A DNA stretch of 64,000 nt from Pseudomonas protegens (GCF_003363755.1 NZ_CP031396.1:3008501-3072500); one strand, 5' to 3'. Counted from the stretch's first letter, positions 6,956 to 16,649 are shown. Notes: a model not told the origin generated them from the sequence alone. Program-made: numbers and translations.

Positions 6956-9079
6956 TCAGGCCGGCAACGCGCTCCAGTCAAAAGGCTGGGCAAACTGACT
7001 GGCACTGTTGGCAGTCAGGGGGCGCGCCACCAGGAAACCCTGCACATATTCACAACCATTGGCCTTGAGCCACTCGAATTGCTCGAGGGTTTCCACGCCT
7101 TCGGCAATCACCAGCAGGCCGAACTGTTTGCACAGATCGATCACGCTGCGGGCGATGGCGGCATCTCGCGGCGAAGTCAGCAGGCGAGCGATCAGGTGCC
7201 GGTCAAGCTTGAGGGTGTCCAACTGCAGGTCACGCAGGTACGCCAGACAGCAGCTGCCTGATCCGAAATCGTCCAGGGCCACCCGCACCCCCAGTTCATG
7301 CAACTGCTGCAACTGCTTGCGGGTCTCGTCCAGGTTCTGGGTCAGTGCCGCCTCGGTCACCTCCACCTCCAGCTGACGAGGCAGCAGGCCATGGCGCAAC
7401 AACACCTGGCGCAGTTCGGTTGCCAGGTTGGGCATGCCGAACTGGGTAGCGCTGAGGCTGACCCCCAGCACCAGGTCCGGGCTGAATACCTGTTCCCAAT
7501 CCTTGCGCTGAGCGGCGCCCTGCTGATAGATCCAACTGCCCAGGCGGCTGATCAACCGTGCCTCTTCCAGCAACGGCAGAAACAGCCCCGGCGGTACATC
7601 GCCGACACTCGGGTGCCGCCAGCGCAGCAACGCCTCGAACCCTCGCAAGCGGCCATCGGCAATGGCCACCTGGGGCTGATACACCAGGGTGAACTCCTTG
7701 CGCTCCACCGCGCTGCGCACGCTTTCTTCAAGCATCAGCCGGGACCGGGCACGGCCGTTCATTTCATGGTCGTAGTAACGGTACTGCTGACGGCCGGCAC
7801 GCTTGGCCTCGTACATGGCGATATCCGCCGCGCGCAACAGGCCATCCAGATTGGAACCGCAGTCAGGGTAGATGGCGATGCCAATGCTGGCCCCCAGCAC
7901 CACCTCCATGCCATCGATCTGCTGGCTGATGGACAGGCGTTCGATCAGTTTTTCGGCGATTTTTGCCGCCTGCTCCGGGAAGCTCAGCTCCAGCAGGGCC
8001 GTGAACTCGTCGCCGCCCATGCGCCCGAGAATATCGAACGAATGCAGGCATTCCTTCAACTGCTCGGAGACCCAGCGCAGCACCCGGTCACCGGCATCGT
8101 GCCCCAGGGAGTCGTTGACTCGTTTGAAGCCGTCCAGGTCCAGGTAGAGCAGCACCAGAGACTTTCCCGAGCGATCGCTGCGCAGCAGGATGTTCTCCAC
8201 GGTCTGATAGAAACCGCGCCGGTTGAGCAGGCCCGTCAGCGGATCGGTAACGGCCTGGTACTCCAGCTGTTGATGCAGGTGTCGAACCTCGGACATGTCC
8301 AGCAAGGTCACCACCATGGCCTTCTGTTCGCTGGGCAGGGGCGCGCAGGACAGGGCCACACAGATCTGCTGGCCGGGGACGGTACGCAACAGGGCGTCAT
8401 GCAGACGATAGGTCTCGCCCCTGCGGTAGCAGGCGTAGAGCTCGGATTCGTTCCAGTCGGGGACGTGGGGCTTTTGCAGGTAATCGAGGAAGGGCGAACC
8501 TTCCAGATCTTGCACCTGGGCATTGAGCAAGCGCGAGACCGCTGGATTGGCGAAGCGCACATGGCCGCCTTCGTCCACCACCAGGATGCCTTCGGCGGCG
8601 TTGTCCAACACCGCGGCGTTGAACGCTCGCGCCACCTCCAGATCATGACTGAGGTGCTGCAGGGCTCGGCGGTTGCGCTGTTGCTCCAGCAAAGCCTGGA
8701 CCTTGGGCTTGAGGATCTGCGGGTCGAAGGGTTTGAACAGGTAGTCCACTGCGCCACTGGCGTAGCCCTTGATCACGGCATCCTGGGACTGCTCGTTCGC
8801 GGTGAGGAAGATGATCGGTGTCAGCCGGGTACGCTGGCTGCCGCGCATCAGTCGAGCCACCTCAAAACCATCCATGCCGGGCATCTGCACATCCAGCAGC
8901 ACCAGATCCACCTCATGCTCGAGCAACAGGCCCAGGGCCTCGACACCGGAGGCAGCGGTCATCACCCGCCAGTCCTGGCGCTGCAACAGAGCACGCATGC
9001 TTAGGAGATTTTCAGGATAGTCATCAACGATCAGAAGAGTGGAGTGGCCTTCGGCCACCTCCGGGTGCACGCATTCCAT
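6956..9079 (-). CDS. Response regulator with PAS, GGDEF and EAL domains
   Basis: A 707-residue cyclic-di-GMP signalling protein. Order: receiver domain (about 14-130, phospho-acceptor D63 in LLDVQMPGMDG), PAS (about 150-265), GGDEF (about 275-435, intact GGDEF near 353), EAL (about 455-700, EALLRW near 481). The product-inhibition site before GGDEF reads HSFD instead of RxxD. In the EAL domain the metal-binding Asn of the usual VNLSxxQ motif is Ser (VSLSATQ, near 541), while EVTE, DDFGSG, the Lys in KLDR, AEGVET and the Gln in QGF are kept. It is therefore a likely diguanylate cyclase with weakened feedback; phosphodiesterase activity is uncertain. No cognate histidine kinase is adjacent. Confidence 0.93.
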   Translation of the reverse strand: MECVHPEVAEGHSTLLIVDDYPENLLSMRALLQRQDWRVMTAASGVEALGLLLEHEVDLVLLDVQMPGMDGFEVARLMRGSQRTRLTPIIFLTANEQSQDAVIKGYASGAVDYLFKPFDPQILKPKVQALLEQQRNRRALQHLSHDLEVARAFNAAVLDNAAEGILVVDEGGHVRFANPAVSRLLNAQVQDLEGSPFLDYLQKPHVPDWNESELYACYRRGETYRLHDALLRTVPGQQICVALSCAPLPSEQKAMVVTLLDMSEVRHLHQQLEYQAVTDPLTGLLNRRGFYQTVENILLRSDRSGKSLVLLYLDLDGFKRVNDSLGHDAGDRVLRWVSEQLKECLHSFDILGRMGGDEFTALLELSFPEQAAKIAEKLIERLSISQQIDGMEVVLGASIGIAIYPDCGSNLDGLLRAADIAMYEAKRAGRQQYRYYDHEMNGRARSRLMLEESVRSAVERKEFTLVYQPQVAIADGRLRGFEALLRWRHPSVGDVPPGLFLPLLEEARLISRLGSWIYQQGAAQRKDWEQVFSPDLVLGVSLSATQFGMPNLATELRQVLLRHGLLPRQLEVEVTEAALTQNLDETRKQLQQLHELGVRVALDDFGSGSCCLAYLRDLQLDTLKLDRHLIARLLTSPRDAAIARSVIDLCKQFGLLVIAEGVETLEQFEWLKANGCEYVQGFLVARPLTANSASQFAQPFDWSALPA

Positions 9080-9398
9080 GCTGCTTCTCTTGCCTGTAAT
9101 AAGACTGAGCGGGTGAGAAAACCTGGCTAAAACTGTGAATTCACTCTAGACCCGGATCTTGAAAAGCAGAAGCCGCCATGACGCCATCACTCCGCCAATG
9201 GCGCCGACTCCCGACTAACGGTCACAGTTGTGCAGCATAAAAACCGGGAAGGATGGCATTTCGATATTTTGCTGACGTCAGATATCCGCCGTACGGACCT
9301 CGCCCGGCATCCGTTCTGCGTTATAAAGACGCCCGAAGAAGCGCAGGCTAAAGCCCTCGGCGACCTGCACCAGACCTTTCCTTGCGGAACCTCTCACC
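9080..9398. other. 319-bp intergenic region between divergent genes
   Basis: This region separates the divergent GGDEF/EAL and alginate lyase genes and should hold both promoters. A perfect 10-bp palindrome CTGACGTCAG lies at 9272-9281 and an A/T-rich TATAAAG-like stretch near 9323. No convincing sigma-70 pair or AlgU-type promoter could be assigned, and no ORF with a plausible start is seen. Confidence 0.5.
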
Positions 9399-10070
9399 AT
9401 GATCGATCTGGCAACCTGGAACCTCAGCGTTCCCGTCGGCAGCCCACCGGCAACCATTGACACCCCCGCCCTGGTCAAAGGCTTCAAGGACCAGTACTTC
9501 CACTCCGATAGCGGCACCCTGTTCTTCTGGTCGCCGGTGACCGGATCAAAAACCGAGAACGCCATCTACCCGCGCACCGAGCTGCGGGAAACCTATTCCA
9601 ACGGAAACCTGCGCAACTGGACCTACCCCGAGGCCGACAACCTGTTGTACGCCACCCTGGCAGTGAAGCAGGTGCCCTCATCGGGCAAGATCGTCGTCGG
9701 CCAGATCCATGCCTACAACAGCACCAAGCCCCTGGTGAAAGTGGAGTACCAGTACAAGACCCGCCAGGGCAGCGGCAATGTCGTGGCCAAGGTGCGCATG
9801 CGCCCGGATGACGACGAAGGCCGGGTCATCACCATCGCCAGGAACGTGCCCATGGATCGGGAGTTTTCCTACCTGATCCACCTGAGCCCCGGTGGTGCCC
9901 TGGGGATCAGTGCTGCGGGCTATCAATGGGATGGCCAACTGAGCGCCACCTGGCGCGACAAGCCGCTGTATTTCAAGGCTGGCGTTTATGTCCAGGACAA
10001 CAGCGGCTACACCAGCGAGGGCGGCAAGGTGACCTTCTCCAAGCTGGATATCGACCACAACAAAATCTAA
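9399..10070 (+). CDS. Alginate lyase, polysaccharide lyase family 7
   Basis: A 223-residue PL7 beta-jelly-roll lyase covering the whole domain. The three family signatures are present: RTELRE (59-64), QIH (103-105) and YFKAGVYVQ (192-200). The Arg, Gln, His and Tyr in these motifs form the catalytic cleft that beta-eliminates alginate. No signal peptide precedes the domain, so the enzyme as coded is cytoplasmic or exported by a non-Sec route. The ATG at 9399 lacks a strong Shine-Dalgarno, with only GGAAC nearby. No alginate biosynthesis genes are adjacent. It converges on the fba operon across a shared hairpin. Confidence 0.9.
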   Translation: MIDLATWNLSVPVGSPPATIDTPALVKGFKDQYFHSDSGTLFFWSPVTGSKTENAIYPRTELRETYSNGNLRNWTYPEADNLLYATLAVKQVPSSGKIVVGQIHAYNSTKPLVKVEYQYKTRQGSGNVVAKVRMRPDDDEGRVITIARNVPMDREFSYLIHLSPGGALGISAAGYQWDGQLSATWRDKPLYFKAGVYVQDNSGYTSEGGKVTFSKLDIDHNKI

Positions 10071-10102
10071 CCCCGTCTCTGTGCAGGAATCCCAGGCACA
10101 AA

Positions 10103-10126
10103 AAAGCCCGCATCGCTGCGGGCTTT
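10103..10126 (-). terminator. Rho-independent terminator after fba
   Basis: A perfect hairpin with arms AAAGCCCGCA and TGCGGGCTTT around a four-base TCGC loop. Read on the minus strand it is followed by a run of six Ts, fitting termination of the fba transcript. On the plus strand only a short T run follows, so it may weakly stop the lyase transcript too. Confidence 0.85.
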
Positions 10127-10143
10127 CCGGATGACGCTAAGGC

Positions 10144-11208
10144 TTAGTTGACCTTGGCGTTCAGCTCACCCTTGAGGTAGCGCTGGAACATCGCTTCCAG
10201 GGAGATCGGCTTGATCTTCGAAGCGTTGCCGGCAGTGCCGAAGGCTTCGTAACGGGCGATGCACACGTCGCGCATGGCGGTCACGGTGGCACCGAAGAAC
10301 TTGCGTGGGTCGAACTCGCTCGGGTTGGTGGCCATCAGGCGACGCATGGCACCGGTGGACGCCAGGCGCAGGTCGGTATCGATGTTGACCTTGCGCACGC
10401 CGTACTTGATGCCTTCGACGATTTCTTCAACCGGCACGCCGTAGGTTTCTTTGATGTCGCCGCCGTACTGGTTGATGATCGCCAGCCACTCCTGCGGAAC
10501 CGACGAAGAACCGTGCATCACCAAGTGGGTGTTGGGAATGCGCTTGTGGATTTCCTTGATGCGGTCGATGGCCAGCACGTCGCCGGTAGGCGGCTTGGTG
10601 AACTTGTAGGCACCGTGGCTGGTGCCGATGGCGATGGCCAGGGCGTCGACCTGGGTCTTCTTGACGAAGTCCGCGGCCTCTTCCGGATCGGTCAGCATCT
10701 GGCTGTGGTCCAGCACGCCTTCGGCACCGATGCCATCTTCTTCACCGGCCATGCCGGTTTCCAGGGAACCCAGGCAGCCCAGCTCGCCTTCTACCGACAC
10801 GCCGCAGGCGTGGGCCATGGCCACGGTCTGTTGGGTGACGCGCACGTTGTATTCGTAGTCGGTCGGCGTCTTGCCGTCTTCGCCCAGGGAGCCGTCCATC
10901 ATCACCGAGGAGAAGCCCAGTTGGATGGAACGCTGGCAGACGTCAGGGCTGGTGCCGTGGTCCTGGTGCATGCACACCGGGATATGTGGGAACTCTTCGA
11001 TCGCCGCCAGGATCAGGTGACGCAGGAACGGCGCACCGGCGTACTTGCGCGCACCGGCGGACGCCTGAACGATCACCGGGGAGTCAGTCTTGTCAGCGGC
11101 TTCCATGATGGCGCGCATCTGCTCAAGGTTGTTGACGTTGAAGGCTGGGACGCCGTAGCCGAACTCGGCTGCGTGGTCCAGCATCTGGCGCATGCTGATG
11201 AGTGCCAT
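10144..11208 (-). CDS. fba: Fructose-bisphosphate aldolase, class II
   Basis: A 354-residue zinc-dependent aldolase that splits fructose-1,6-bisphosphate into glyceraldehyde-3-phosphate and dihydroxyacetone phosphate. Seen: the metal-binding segment CMHQDHGTS (about 78-86), TSHGAYKF (about 180) and HGSSSVP (about 234). Length and N-terminus ([20 protein letters not shown]) match the CbbA-type class II enzymes of Pseudomonas. GGGAGAGA precedes the ATG. It is the last gene of the minus-strand run epd-pgk-lipoproteins-fba and ends at a clear terminator. In Pseudomonas the enzyme works mainly in gluconeogenesis because phosphofructokinase is absent. Confidence 0.96.
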   Translation of the reverse strand: MALISMRQMLDHAAEFGYGVPAFNVNNLEQMRAIMEAADKTDSPVIVQASAGARKYAGAPFLRHLILAAIEEFPHIPVCMHQDHGTSPDVCQRSIQLGFSSVMMDGSLGEDGKTPTDYEYNVRVTQQTVAMAHACGVSVEGELGCLGSLETGMAGEEDGIGAEGVLDHSQMLTDPEEAADFVKKTQVDALAIAIGTSHGAYKFTKPPTGDVLAIDRIKEIHKRIPNTHLVMHGSSSVPQEWLAIINQYGGDIKETYGVPVEEIVEGIKYGVRKVNIDTDLRLASTGAMRRLMATNPSEFDPRKFFGATVTAMRDVCIARYEAFGTAGNASKIKPISLEAMFQRYLKGELNAKVN

Positions 11209-11398
11209 TGTGTGTGTCTCTCCCGGTCGAGGGTCGTTAATCGTGCAAGCCTGCCGTAGCGGCGACTGCTATTCAAGTGATTGCAGATCGGGGGTCAGCC
11301 CGCCCTGTTGTATCCGTTAAAACCAAATCTCTACAGCCCTTCAGGAACCAGTTCGCCGGTAAAGGGGCCCTTGACCTTGCACCGGCCTGGACGCCGCC

Positions 11399-11421
11399 TT
11401 GGCTGGCAAGCCAGCTGCTAC
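11399..11421. repeat. Single REP-like hairpin
   Basis: A half-REPIN with core CTGGCAAGCCAG and the flanks of the GTAGGAGCTGGCTTGCCAGCG family. It overlaps the last codons of the MliC-like lipoprotein gene by a few bases, so the repeat forms part of that gene's 3' end. Confidence 0.6.
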
Positions 11422-11747
11422 TGGGCCTTGCAGCCGCGGCCGATCAAGTCATTGGTGGCGACCCAGTAAACCAGGCCCTCTTCACCCTTGACGTGAAACG
11501 CCAGCATGTCATCGCTGTACAGCGAACCCGAACCACTGGGCTCAAGCTTAAGGCGCCGAACCTGATCGTCGCCCCCCAGGCGCACGTCGACCGCCTTGCG
11601 GCTGTCGTCGGTGTAGCGCCAAAGCACTTGTGCCTGGCTGTCACACACCCAGGTCGTCCAGTTGTCGGGAGCCGGCGACTTGAGCAGGTTCAGGTTGGCG
11701 CACCCTGCCAGCAAGCCCAGCATCGCCACGGCGATCAAACCTTTCAT
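11418..11747 (-). CDS. MliC-like lipoprotein (putative lysozyme inhibitor)
   Basis: A 109-residue lipoprotein: start ATG at 11747 with GAGGAA seven bases upstream, and lipobox LLAG-C16. The mature part matches the MliC/PliC C-type lysozyme inhibitor pattern, with a WVCDS...VLWRYTD strand pair, a SGSGSLYSDD loop in place of the usual SGARY segment, and FHVKGEEGLVYW. A second Cys near the C-terminus (GRGCKAQ) could pair with the Cys of WVCDS. The gene sits between pgk and fba in the gluconeogenic operon together with another lipoprotein gene. The inhibitor role is inferred from the fold pattern. Confidence 0.72.
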   Translation of the reverse strand: MKGLIAVAMLGLLAGCANLNLLKSPAPDNWTTWVCDSQAQVLWRYTDDSRKAVDVRLGGDDQVRRLKLEPSGSGSLYSDDMLAFHVKGEEGLVYWVATNDLIGRGCKAQ

Positions 11748-11807
11748 CGATGTTCCTCGGCTGACAGCCCACAGGCCCCAGCGCGTTGCGTTAACCAATC
11801 CGACCCG

Positions 11808-12029
11808 TCAAGGGCAGCCCTGTTCCCTGGTCTTTGACGGTGTCTCGTACTTCTCCAGGCCCTCTGGGCCCAGACGCTTGTTAATCACCGGCGCCGTCTC
11901 GGCCTGCCAATCGGCCTGATAGCAGCCTTTGTCCGGCTCACCGGCCTCATCGGCCGATTTTACCTGCGCAGTGCCGGAGCACCCCGCCAGCAAAGCCGCG
12001 GCGATCAACAGTGGCAATGTCTTGACCAT
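11808..12029 (-). CDS. Small lipoprotein of unknown function
   Basis: A 73-residue protein. The start ATG at 12029 (MVKTLPLL) follows AAAGGAG with good spacing. It has a hydrophobic h-region and lipobox LLAG-C17, then about 55 mature residues with two further Cys (KGCYQADWQ and the C-terminal EQGCP) that may form a disulphide. No domain is recognised. It lies 32 bases after pgk and 60 bases before the MliC-like gene on the same strand. Two small genes occupy the same position between pgk and fba in P. aeruginosa as I recall it, which suggests a conserved arrangement. Confidence 0.75.
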   Translation of the reverse strand: MVKTLPLLIAAALLAGCSGTAQVKSADEAGEPDKGCYQADWQAETAPVINKRLGPEGLEKYETPSKTREQGCP

Positions 12030-12061
12030 CAGAACACTCCTTTGCCCGGCCAACGGGAATC

Positions 12062-13225
12062 TCAGGCCTTGGCCCGGGCTTCCAGGACTTCAACCGCCGG
12101 CAGTACCTTGCCCTCGACGAACTCGAGGAAAGCGCCGCCACCGGTAGAAATGTAGGAGATCTGCTGGGCCACGCCATACTTGTCGATGGCCGCCAGGGTG
12201 TCGCCACCGCCAGCAATGGAGAACGCGGCGCTGTCGGCGATGGCCTGGGCCAGCACTTGGGTGCCGTTGCCGAACTGGTCGAATTCGAACACGCCTACAG
12301 GACCGTTCCAGAGGATGGTCTTGGAGGATTTCAGCAGCTCGGCGAACTGCGCGGCAGTCTGTGGACCGATGTCGAGGATCATGTCGTCAGCGGCAACATC
12401 AGCGATCAGCTTGACGGTAGCTTCGGCACTTTCGGCGAACTCCTTGGCCACGACCACGTCCACCGGCAGCGGTACGCTGACCTTGGCGGCGATGGCACGG
12501 GCGGTGTCCAAGAGGTCCGGCTCGTACAGCGACTTGCCCACCGGATGCCCGGCAGCGGCCAGGAAGGTGTTGGCGATGCCGCCACCGACGATCAACTGGT
12601 CGCAGATCTGGCTCAGGCTGTTGAGCACATCCAGCTTGGTGGACACCTTGGAACCGGCAACGATGGCCGCCATCGGCTTGGCCGGGTTGCCCAGGGCCTT
12701 GCCCAGGGCCTCCAGCTCAGCAGCCAGCAGAGGACCTGCAGCGGCTACTTTGGCGAACTTGGCCACGCCATGGGTCGAACCCTCGGCGCGGTGCGCGGTG
12801 CCAAAAGCATCCATCACGAACACGTCGCACAGGGCAGCGTATTGCTGGGCCAGTTCGTCGGCGTTCTTTTTCTCGCCCTTGTTGAAGCGCACGTTTTCGA
12901 ACAGCACGATGTCGCCGGCCTTGACCTCGACACCACCCAGGTAGTCGGCCACCAGTGGCACTTCACGGCCCAGGGCGCGGCTCAGGTAATCGGCTACCGG
13001 CTTGAGGCTGTTCTCGGCAGAGAACTCGCCTTCGGTCGGGCGGCCCAGATGCGAGCAGACCATCACCGCCGCGCCTTTTTCCAGGGCCAGCTTGATGGTC
13101 GGCAGCGAAGCCAGGATCCGCGCATCGCTGGTGACAACACCGTCCTTGACTGGGACGTTGAGGTCTTCGCGGATCAGTACGCGCTTACCTTGCAGATCGA
13201 GGTCGGTCATCTTCAACACGGTCAT
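12062..13225 (-). CDS. pgk: Phosphoglycerate kinase
   Basis: A 387-residue enzyme that interconverts 1,3-bisphosphoglycerate + ADP and 3-phosphoglycerate + ATP. Seen: the N-terminal substrate signature [31 protein letters not shown], and the C-terminal nucleotide-binding region WNGPVGVFE and GGGDTLAAI. The ATG at 13225 ([11 protein letters not shown]) was chosen because CAGGAAT lies about eight bases upstream and the length matches the family. It follows epd by 17 bases and precedes two lipoprotein genes and fba, all on one strand. Confidence 0.97.
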   Translation of the reverse strand: MTVLKMTDLDLQGKRVLIREDLNVPVKDGVVTSDARILASLPTIKLALEKGAAVMVCSHLGRPTEGEFSAENSLKPVADYLSRALGREVPLVADYLGGVEVKAGDIVLFENVRFNKGEKKNADELAQQYAALCDVFVMDAFGTAHRAEGSTHGVAKFAKVAAAGPLLAAELEALGKALGNPAKPMAAIVAGSKVSTKLDVLNSLSQICDQLIVGGGIANTFLAAAGHPVGKSLYEPDLLDTARAIAAKVSVPLPVDVVVAKEFAESAEATVKLIADVAADDMILDIGPQTAAQFAELLKSSKTILWNGPVGVFEFDQFGNGTQVLAQAIADSAAFSIAGGGDTLAAIDKYGVAQQISYISTGGGAFLEFVEGKVLPAVEVLEARAKA

Positions 13226-13242
13226 GGGTCGCAATTCCTGGG

Positions 13243-14322
13243 TTACTGTTGTTCAGAAACAGAGAGTTTAGAGTCAGAGCGTGGAGTGGCTGTTTGCAGG
13301 TAGTGCCCAGCAACATCCAGCATCCGGTTGGCAAAGCCCCATTCGTTGTCGAACCAGGCCAGGATGTTCACCAGCCGAGGGCCGGAAACGCGGGTCTGAC
13401 TGGCATCGACGATCGCCGAATGGGGATCATGATTGAAATCACAGCTGGCGTGAGGCAACTCGGTATAGGCCAGCAAGCCCTTGAGCGGACCGCTGGTGGC
13501 GGCCTCGCGCAGGATCCGGTTGACCTCGGTGGCGTCGGTATCGCTCACGGTCTGCATGGTGATATCCAGGCAGGACACATTGACCGTCGGCACTCGCACA
13601 GCTTTGGCCTGAATTCGCCCGGCAAGTTCCGGCAACAAGCGCTCGATACCACGCGCCAGACCAGTGGACACCGGGATCACCGACTGGAACGCCGAACGGG
13701 TCCGACGCAGATCCTCGTGGTGATAGGCGTCGATCACCGGCTGGTCGTTCATCGCCGAGTGAATGGTGGTGATCGACACATATTCCAGGCCGATGGCCTG
13801 ATCCAGCAGGCGCAACAGCGGCACACCACAGTTGGTGGTGCAGGAGGCGTTGGAGACCAGCAGCTCGGCGCCGGTCAGACACTCCTGGTTGACCCCGTAA
13901 ACGACGGTGGCATCGACATCCGCCTCGCTGGCCATCGGCTGGGAGAACAGCACCCGTGGCGCGCCGGCGTCGAGGAAACGCTGGCCGTCTGCCCGGGTGT
14001 GGTAGGCACCGGAGCATTCCAGCACCAGATCGACGTCCAGGGACGCCCAATCGATGCCTTCAGGGGTGGCACTGCGCAGCACTTTCACGCAGTTGCCATT
14101 GATATGCAGACAGTCGCCATCGACCTTCACCTCGCCGGGAAACCGGCCGTGGGTCGAGTCGAAGCGTGTCAGGTATTCAACACTGGCCATGTCGGCCAGA
14201 TCGTTGATGGCGACGATCTCGAATCCAGCCGCAGCCCCCCGCTCGAACAGAGCACGCAAGACACAACGACCAACCCGGCCGTAGCCGTTGAGTGCAACTT
14301 TATAGGGACGCGATTGAGGCAT
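13243..14322 (-). CDS. epd: D-erythrose-4-phosphate dehydrogenase / GAPDH family
   Basis: A 359-residue member of the glyceraldehyde-3-phosphate dehydrogenase superfamily. NAD-binding motif [18 protein letters not shown] is near the N-terminus, and the catalytic Cys lies in SNASCTTNC at about residue 159. Its position between tkt and pgk is the classic epd locus; Epd oxidises erythrose-4-phosphate to 4-phosphoerythronate for pyridoxal-phosphate synthesis. Sequence alone does not exclude a GAPDH role. The ATG has only a weak GAGAA upstream. A REPIN and a hairpin separate it from tkt. Confidence 0.88.
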   Translation of the reverse strand: MPQSRPYKVALNGYGRVGRCVLRALFERGAAAGFEIVAINDLADMASVEYLTRFDSTHGRFPGEVKVDGDCLHINGNCVKVLRSATPEGIDWASLDVDLVLECSGAYHTRADGQRFLDAGAPRVLFSQPMASEADVDATVVYGVNQECLTGAELLVSNASCTTNCGVPLLRLLDQAIGLEYVSITTIHSAMNDQPVIDAYHHEDLRRTRSAFQSVIPVSTGLARGIERLLPELAGRIQAKAVRVPTVNVSCLDITMQTVSDTDATEVNRILREAATSGPLKGLLAYTELPHASCDFNHDPHSAIVDASQTRVSGPRLVNILAWFDNEWGFANRMLDVAGHYLQTATPRSDSKLSVSEQQ

Positions 14323-14372
14323 GGGGTTCTCGATCAGGCACAGGCAGACGAACTTGTTATACGCACCCCATC

Positions 14373-14444
14373 GCAGGAGCTGGCTTGCCAGCGATCAGCG
14401 GCGTGTCAGGCAGGCCGCGAATCGCTGGCAAGCCAGCGCCTACA
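14373..14444. repeat. REPIN of the GGCTTGCCAGCGA family
   Basis: Inverted units GCAGGAGCTGGCTTGCCAGC (from 14373) and TCGCTGGCAAGCCAGCGCCT (from 14422) lie in the gap between tkt and epd. Each unit is itself a hairpin with stem CTGGC/GCCAG. Confidence 0.8.
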
Positions 14445-14451
14445 AAGGGAT

Positions 14452-14481
14452 CGCGGTGGCTGGGCCACCGCGTGCTTTTTT
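14452..14481 (+). terminator. Hairpin at the 3' end of tkt
   Basis: A perfect 9-bp stem CGCGGTGGC / GCCACCGCG with a three-base loop (14452-14472) is followed on the plus strand by TGC and six Ts (14476-14481), which run into the tkt stop codon. On the minus strand, in the tkt transcript, the hairpin comes straight after the stop but is followed only by ATCCCTTTG. It may protect the tkt 3' end or terminate partially before epd. Confidence 0.6.
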
Positions 14482-16477
14482 AGTCTTCCAGCAGCTCTTC
14501 GGCCTGGCCCAGGATGTTGTCCAGGGTGAAACCGAACTCTTCGAACAAGGCCGGCGCAGGCGCCGACTCGCCGTAGGTGGTCATGCCGATCACCCGGCCT
14601 TCCAGACCCACGTACTTGTACCAGAAGTCGGCGTGAGCAGCTTCGATGGCGATCCGCGCGCTGACCTGCAACGGCAGAACCGATTGCTTGTAGCCCGCGT
14701 CCTGAGCGTCGAACACGCTGGTGCACGGCATGGAAACCACGCGCACCTTGCGGCCCTGCTCAGTCAGCTTGTCGAAAGCCTGGACCGCCAGGCCCACTTC
14801 CGAACCGGTGGCAATCAGGATCAGCTCAGGCTCGCCTGCGCAGTCTTTCAACACGTAGCCACCGCGGCTGATGTCGGCGATCTGCCCGGCATCACGGGTT
14901 TGGTGCTGCAGGTTCTGGCGGGAGAAGATCAGCGCCGATGGGCCGTCCTTGCGCTCCAGGGCGTACTTCCAGGACACCGCCGACTCCACGGCATCAGCTG
15001 GACGCCAGGTGTCGAGGTTCGGGGTGCTGCGCAGGCTGGTCAGTTGCTCGATCGGCTGGTGAGTCGGGCCGTCTTCGCCCAGACCGATGGAGTCGTGGGT
15101 GTAGACATGGATCACCCGCTGTTTCATCAGCGCCGACATGCGCACGGCGTTGCGTGCGTATTCCATGAACATCAGGAAGGTCGCGCCGTAAGGCACCAGG
15201 CCACCGTGCAAGGCAACGCCGTTCATGATGGCGGTCATGCCGAACTCGCGCACGCCGTAGTACATGTAGTTGCCGCTGGCATCTTCAGCGCTGACGCCCT
15301 TGCAGCCTTTCCACAGGGTCAGGTTGGAGCCGGCCAGGTCAGCCGAGCCGCCGAGGAATTCAGGCAGCAGTGGGCCGAAGGCGTTCAGGGTGTTCTGACT
15401 GGCTTTACGGCTGGCGATGGTTTCGCCCTTGGCCGCGACTTCAGCGATATAGGCGTTGGCCTTCTCGGCAAAGTCCGCGGGCAGATCGCCCGCAAGGCGA
15501 CGTACCAGTTCATTGGCTTCGGCAGGGAACGCAGCGGAGTAGGCGGCGAAACGCTGATCCCACTCGGCTTCCACGGCGCGACCGGCTTCCTTGGCGTCCC
15601 ACTCGGCGTAGATGTCGGCCGGGATTTCGAACGGGCCATGGTTCCATTTCAGCGCGGCGCGGGTCAGGGCGATTTCCTCGGCACCCAGTGGCGCGCCGTG
15701 GCAGTCTTCCTTGCCCTGCTTGTTCGGCGAACCGAAACCGATGGTGGTCTTGCAGCAGATCAGGGTTGGCAGCGGGCTCTTGCGCGCGGTGTCGATGGCG
15801 GTCTTGATCTCTTCCGGATCGTGGCCGTCGACGTTGCGGATCACTTGCCAGTTGTAGGCTTCGAAACGCTTGGGCGTGTCGTCGGTGAACCAGCCTTCGA
15901 CTTCACCGTCGATGGAGATGCCGTTGTCATCGTAGAAGGCGATCAGCTTGCCCAGGCCCAGGGTGCCGGCCAGGGAGGCCACTTCGTGGGAAATGCCTTC
16001 CATCATGCAGCCATCACCCAGGAATACGTAGGTGTGGTGATCAACGATGTCGTGGCCTGGACGGTTGAACTGCGCCGCCAGGACTTTTTCCGCCAGGGCG
16101 AAGCCCACGGCATTGGCCAGGCCCTGACCCAGTGGGCCAGTGGTGGTTTCCACACCCGGGGTATAGCCGAATTCCGGGTGGCCCGGAGTGCGGCTGTGCA
16201 GTTGGCGGAAGTTCTTCAGGTCATCGATCGACAGGTCGTAGCCGGTCAGGTGCAGCAGCGAGTAGATCAGCATCGAGCCGTGACCGTTGGACAGCACGAA
16301 GCGGTCACGGTCGGCGAAGGATGGATTGCTCGGGTTGTGCTTGAGGTAGTCACGCCAAAGTACTTCGGCGATATCCGCCATACCCATGGGGGCACCTGGA
16401 TGGCCGCTGTTGGCTTTTTGCACGGCATCCATGCTGAGGGCACGAATGGCGTTGGCACGCTCACGACGGCTGGGCAT
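14480..16477 (-). CDS. tkt: Transketolase
   Basis: A 665-residue thiamine-diphosphate enzyme of the pentose phosphate pathway. Seen: the TPP/Mg motif [13 protein letters not shown] to DDNGISIDG (about 154-187), the pyrimidine-domain signature [17 protein letters not shown] (about 465) and conserved N-terminal [19 protein letters not shown] lies seven bases before the ATG. It is the first of the minus-strand run leading to epd, pgk and fba, and is divergent from the ArsR/methyltransferase-metK operon. Full length for the family. Confidence 0.97.
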   Translation of the reverse strand: MPSRRERANAIRALSMDAVQKANSGHPGAPMGMADIAEVLWRDYLKHNPSNPSFADRDRFVLSNGHGSMLIYSLLHLTGYDLSIDDLKNFRQLHSRTPGHPEFGYTPGVETTTGPLGQGLANAVGFALAEKVLAAQFNRPGHDIVDHHTYVFLGDGCMMEGISHEVASLAGTLGLGKLIAFYDDNGISIDGEVEGWFTDDTPKRFEAYNWQVIRNVDGHDPEEIKTAIDTARKSPLPTLICCKTTIGFGSPNKQGKEDCHGAPLGAEEIALTRAALKWNHGPFEIPADIYAEWDAKEAGRAVEAEWDQRFAAYSAAFPAEANELVRRLAGDLPADFAEKANAYIAEVAAKGETIASRKASQNTLNAFGPLLPEFLGGSADLAGSNLTLWKGCKGVSAEDASGNYMYYGVREFGMTAIMNGVALHGGLVPYGATFLMFMEYARNAVRMSALMKQRVIHVYTHDSIGLGEDGPTHQPIEQLTSLRSTPNLDTWRPADAVESAVSWKYALERKDGPSALIFSRQNLQHQTRDAGQIADISRGGYVLKDCAGEPELILIATGSEVGLAVQAFDKLTEQGRKVRVVSMPCTSVFDAQDAGYKQSVLPLQVSARIAIEAAHADFWYKYVGLEGRVIGMTTYGESAPAPALFEEFGFTLDNILGQAEELLED

Positions 16478-16621
16478 CGCTGATCTCCTGAGGATTGAAT
16501 AAAACGAAACGGAAAAAAGGCCTGCATTTTCCCTCAGGCGTCTGGCGGGGGCAATGACAGATAGTCACTCAGGCATGTTTTTCCCAAGGATAAGTACTCA
16601 ATCCACTGGAGAAACCCGCTC

Positions 16622-16649
16622 GCCGTTCGTTGACAAGGCAACGAACGGC
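16622..16649. promoter_or_regulatory. 11-bp perfect inverted repeat upstream of the metK operon
   Basis: Arms GCCGTTCGTTG (16622-16632) and CAACGAACGGC (16639-16649) flank ACAAGG. It lies 12 bases before the larger palindrome at 16662 and overlaps a TTGACA at 16630-16635 that could be a -35 element. No T tract follows, so it does not look like a terminator. It could be a protein-binding site or an mRNA hairpin. Confidence 0.55.

Noticed and set aside
9080-9398. AlgU-type promoter for the alginate lyase
   Set aside because: No GAACTT-N16-TCTGA-like pair could be found at sensible spacing.
14321-16483. Long open frame of about 720 codons on the plus strand
   Set aside because: It is antisense to transketolase, whose motifs are unmistakable; the frame reflects GC-rich codon use and its translation is low-complexity with no domain.
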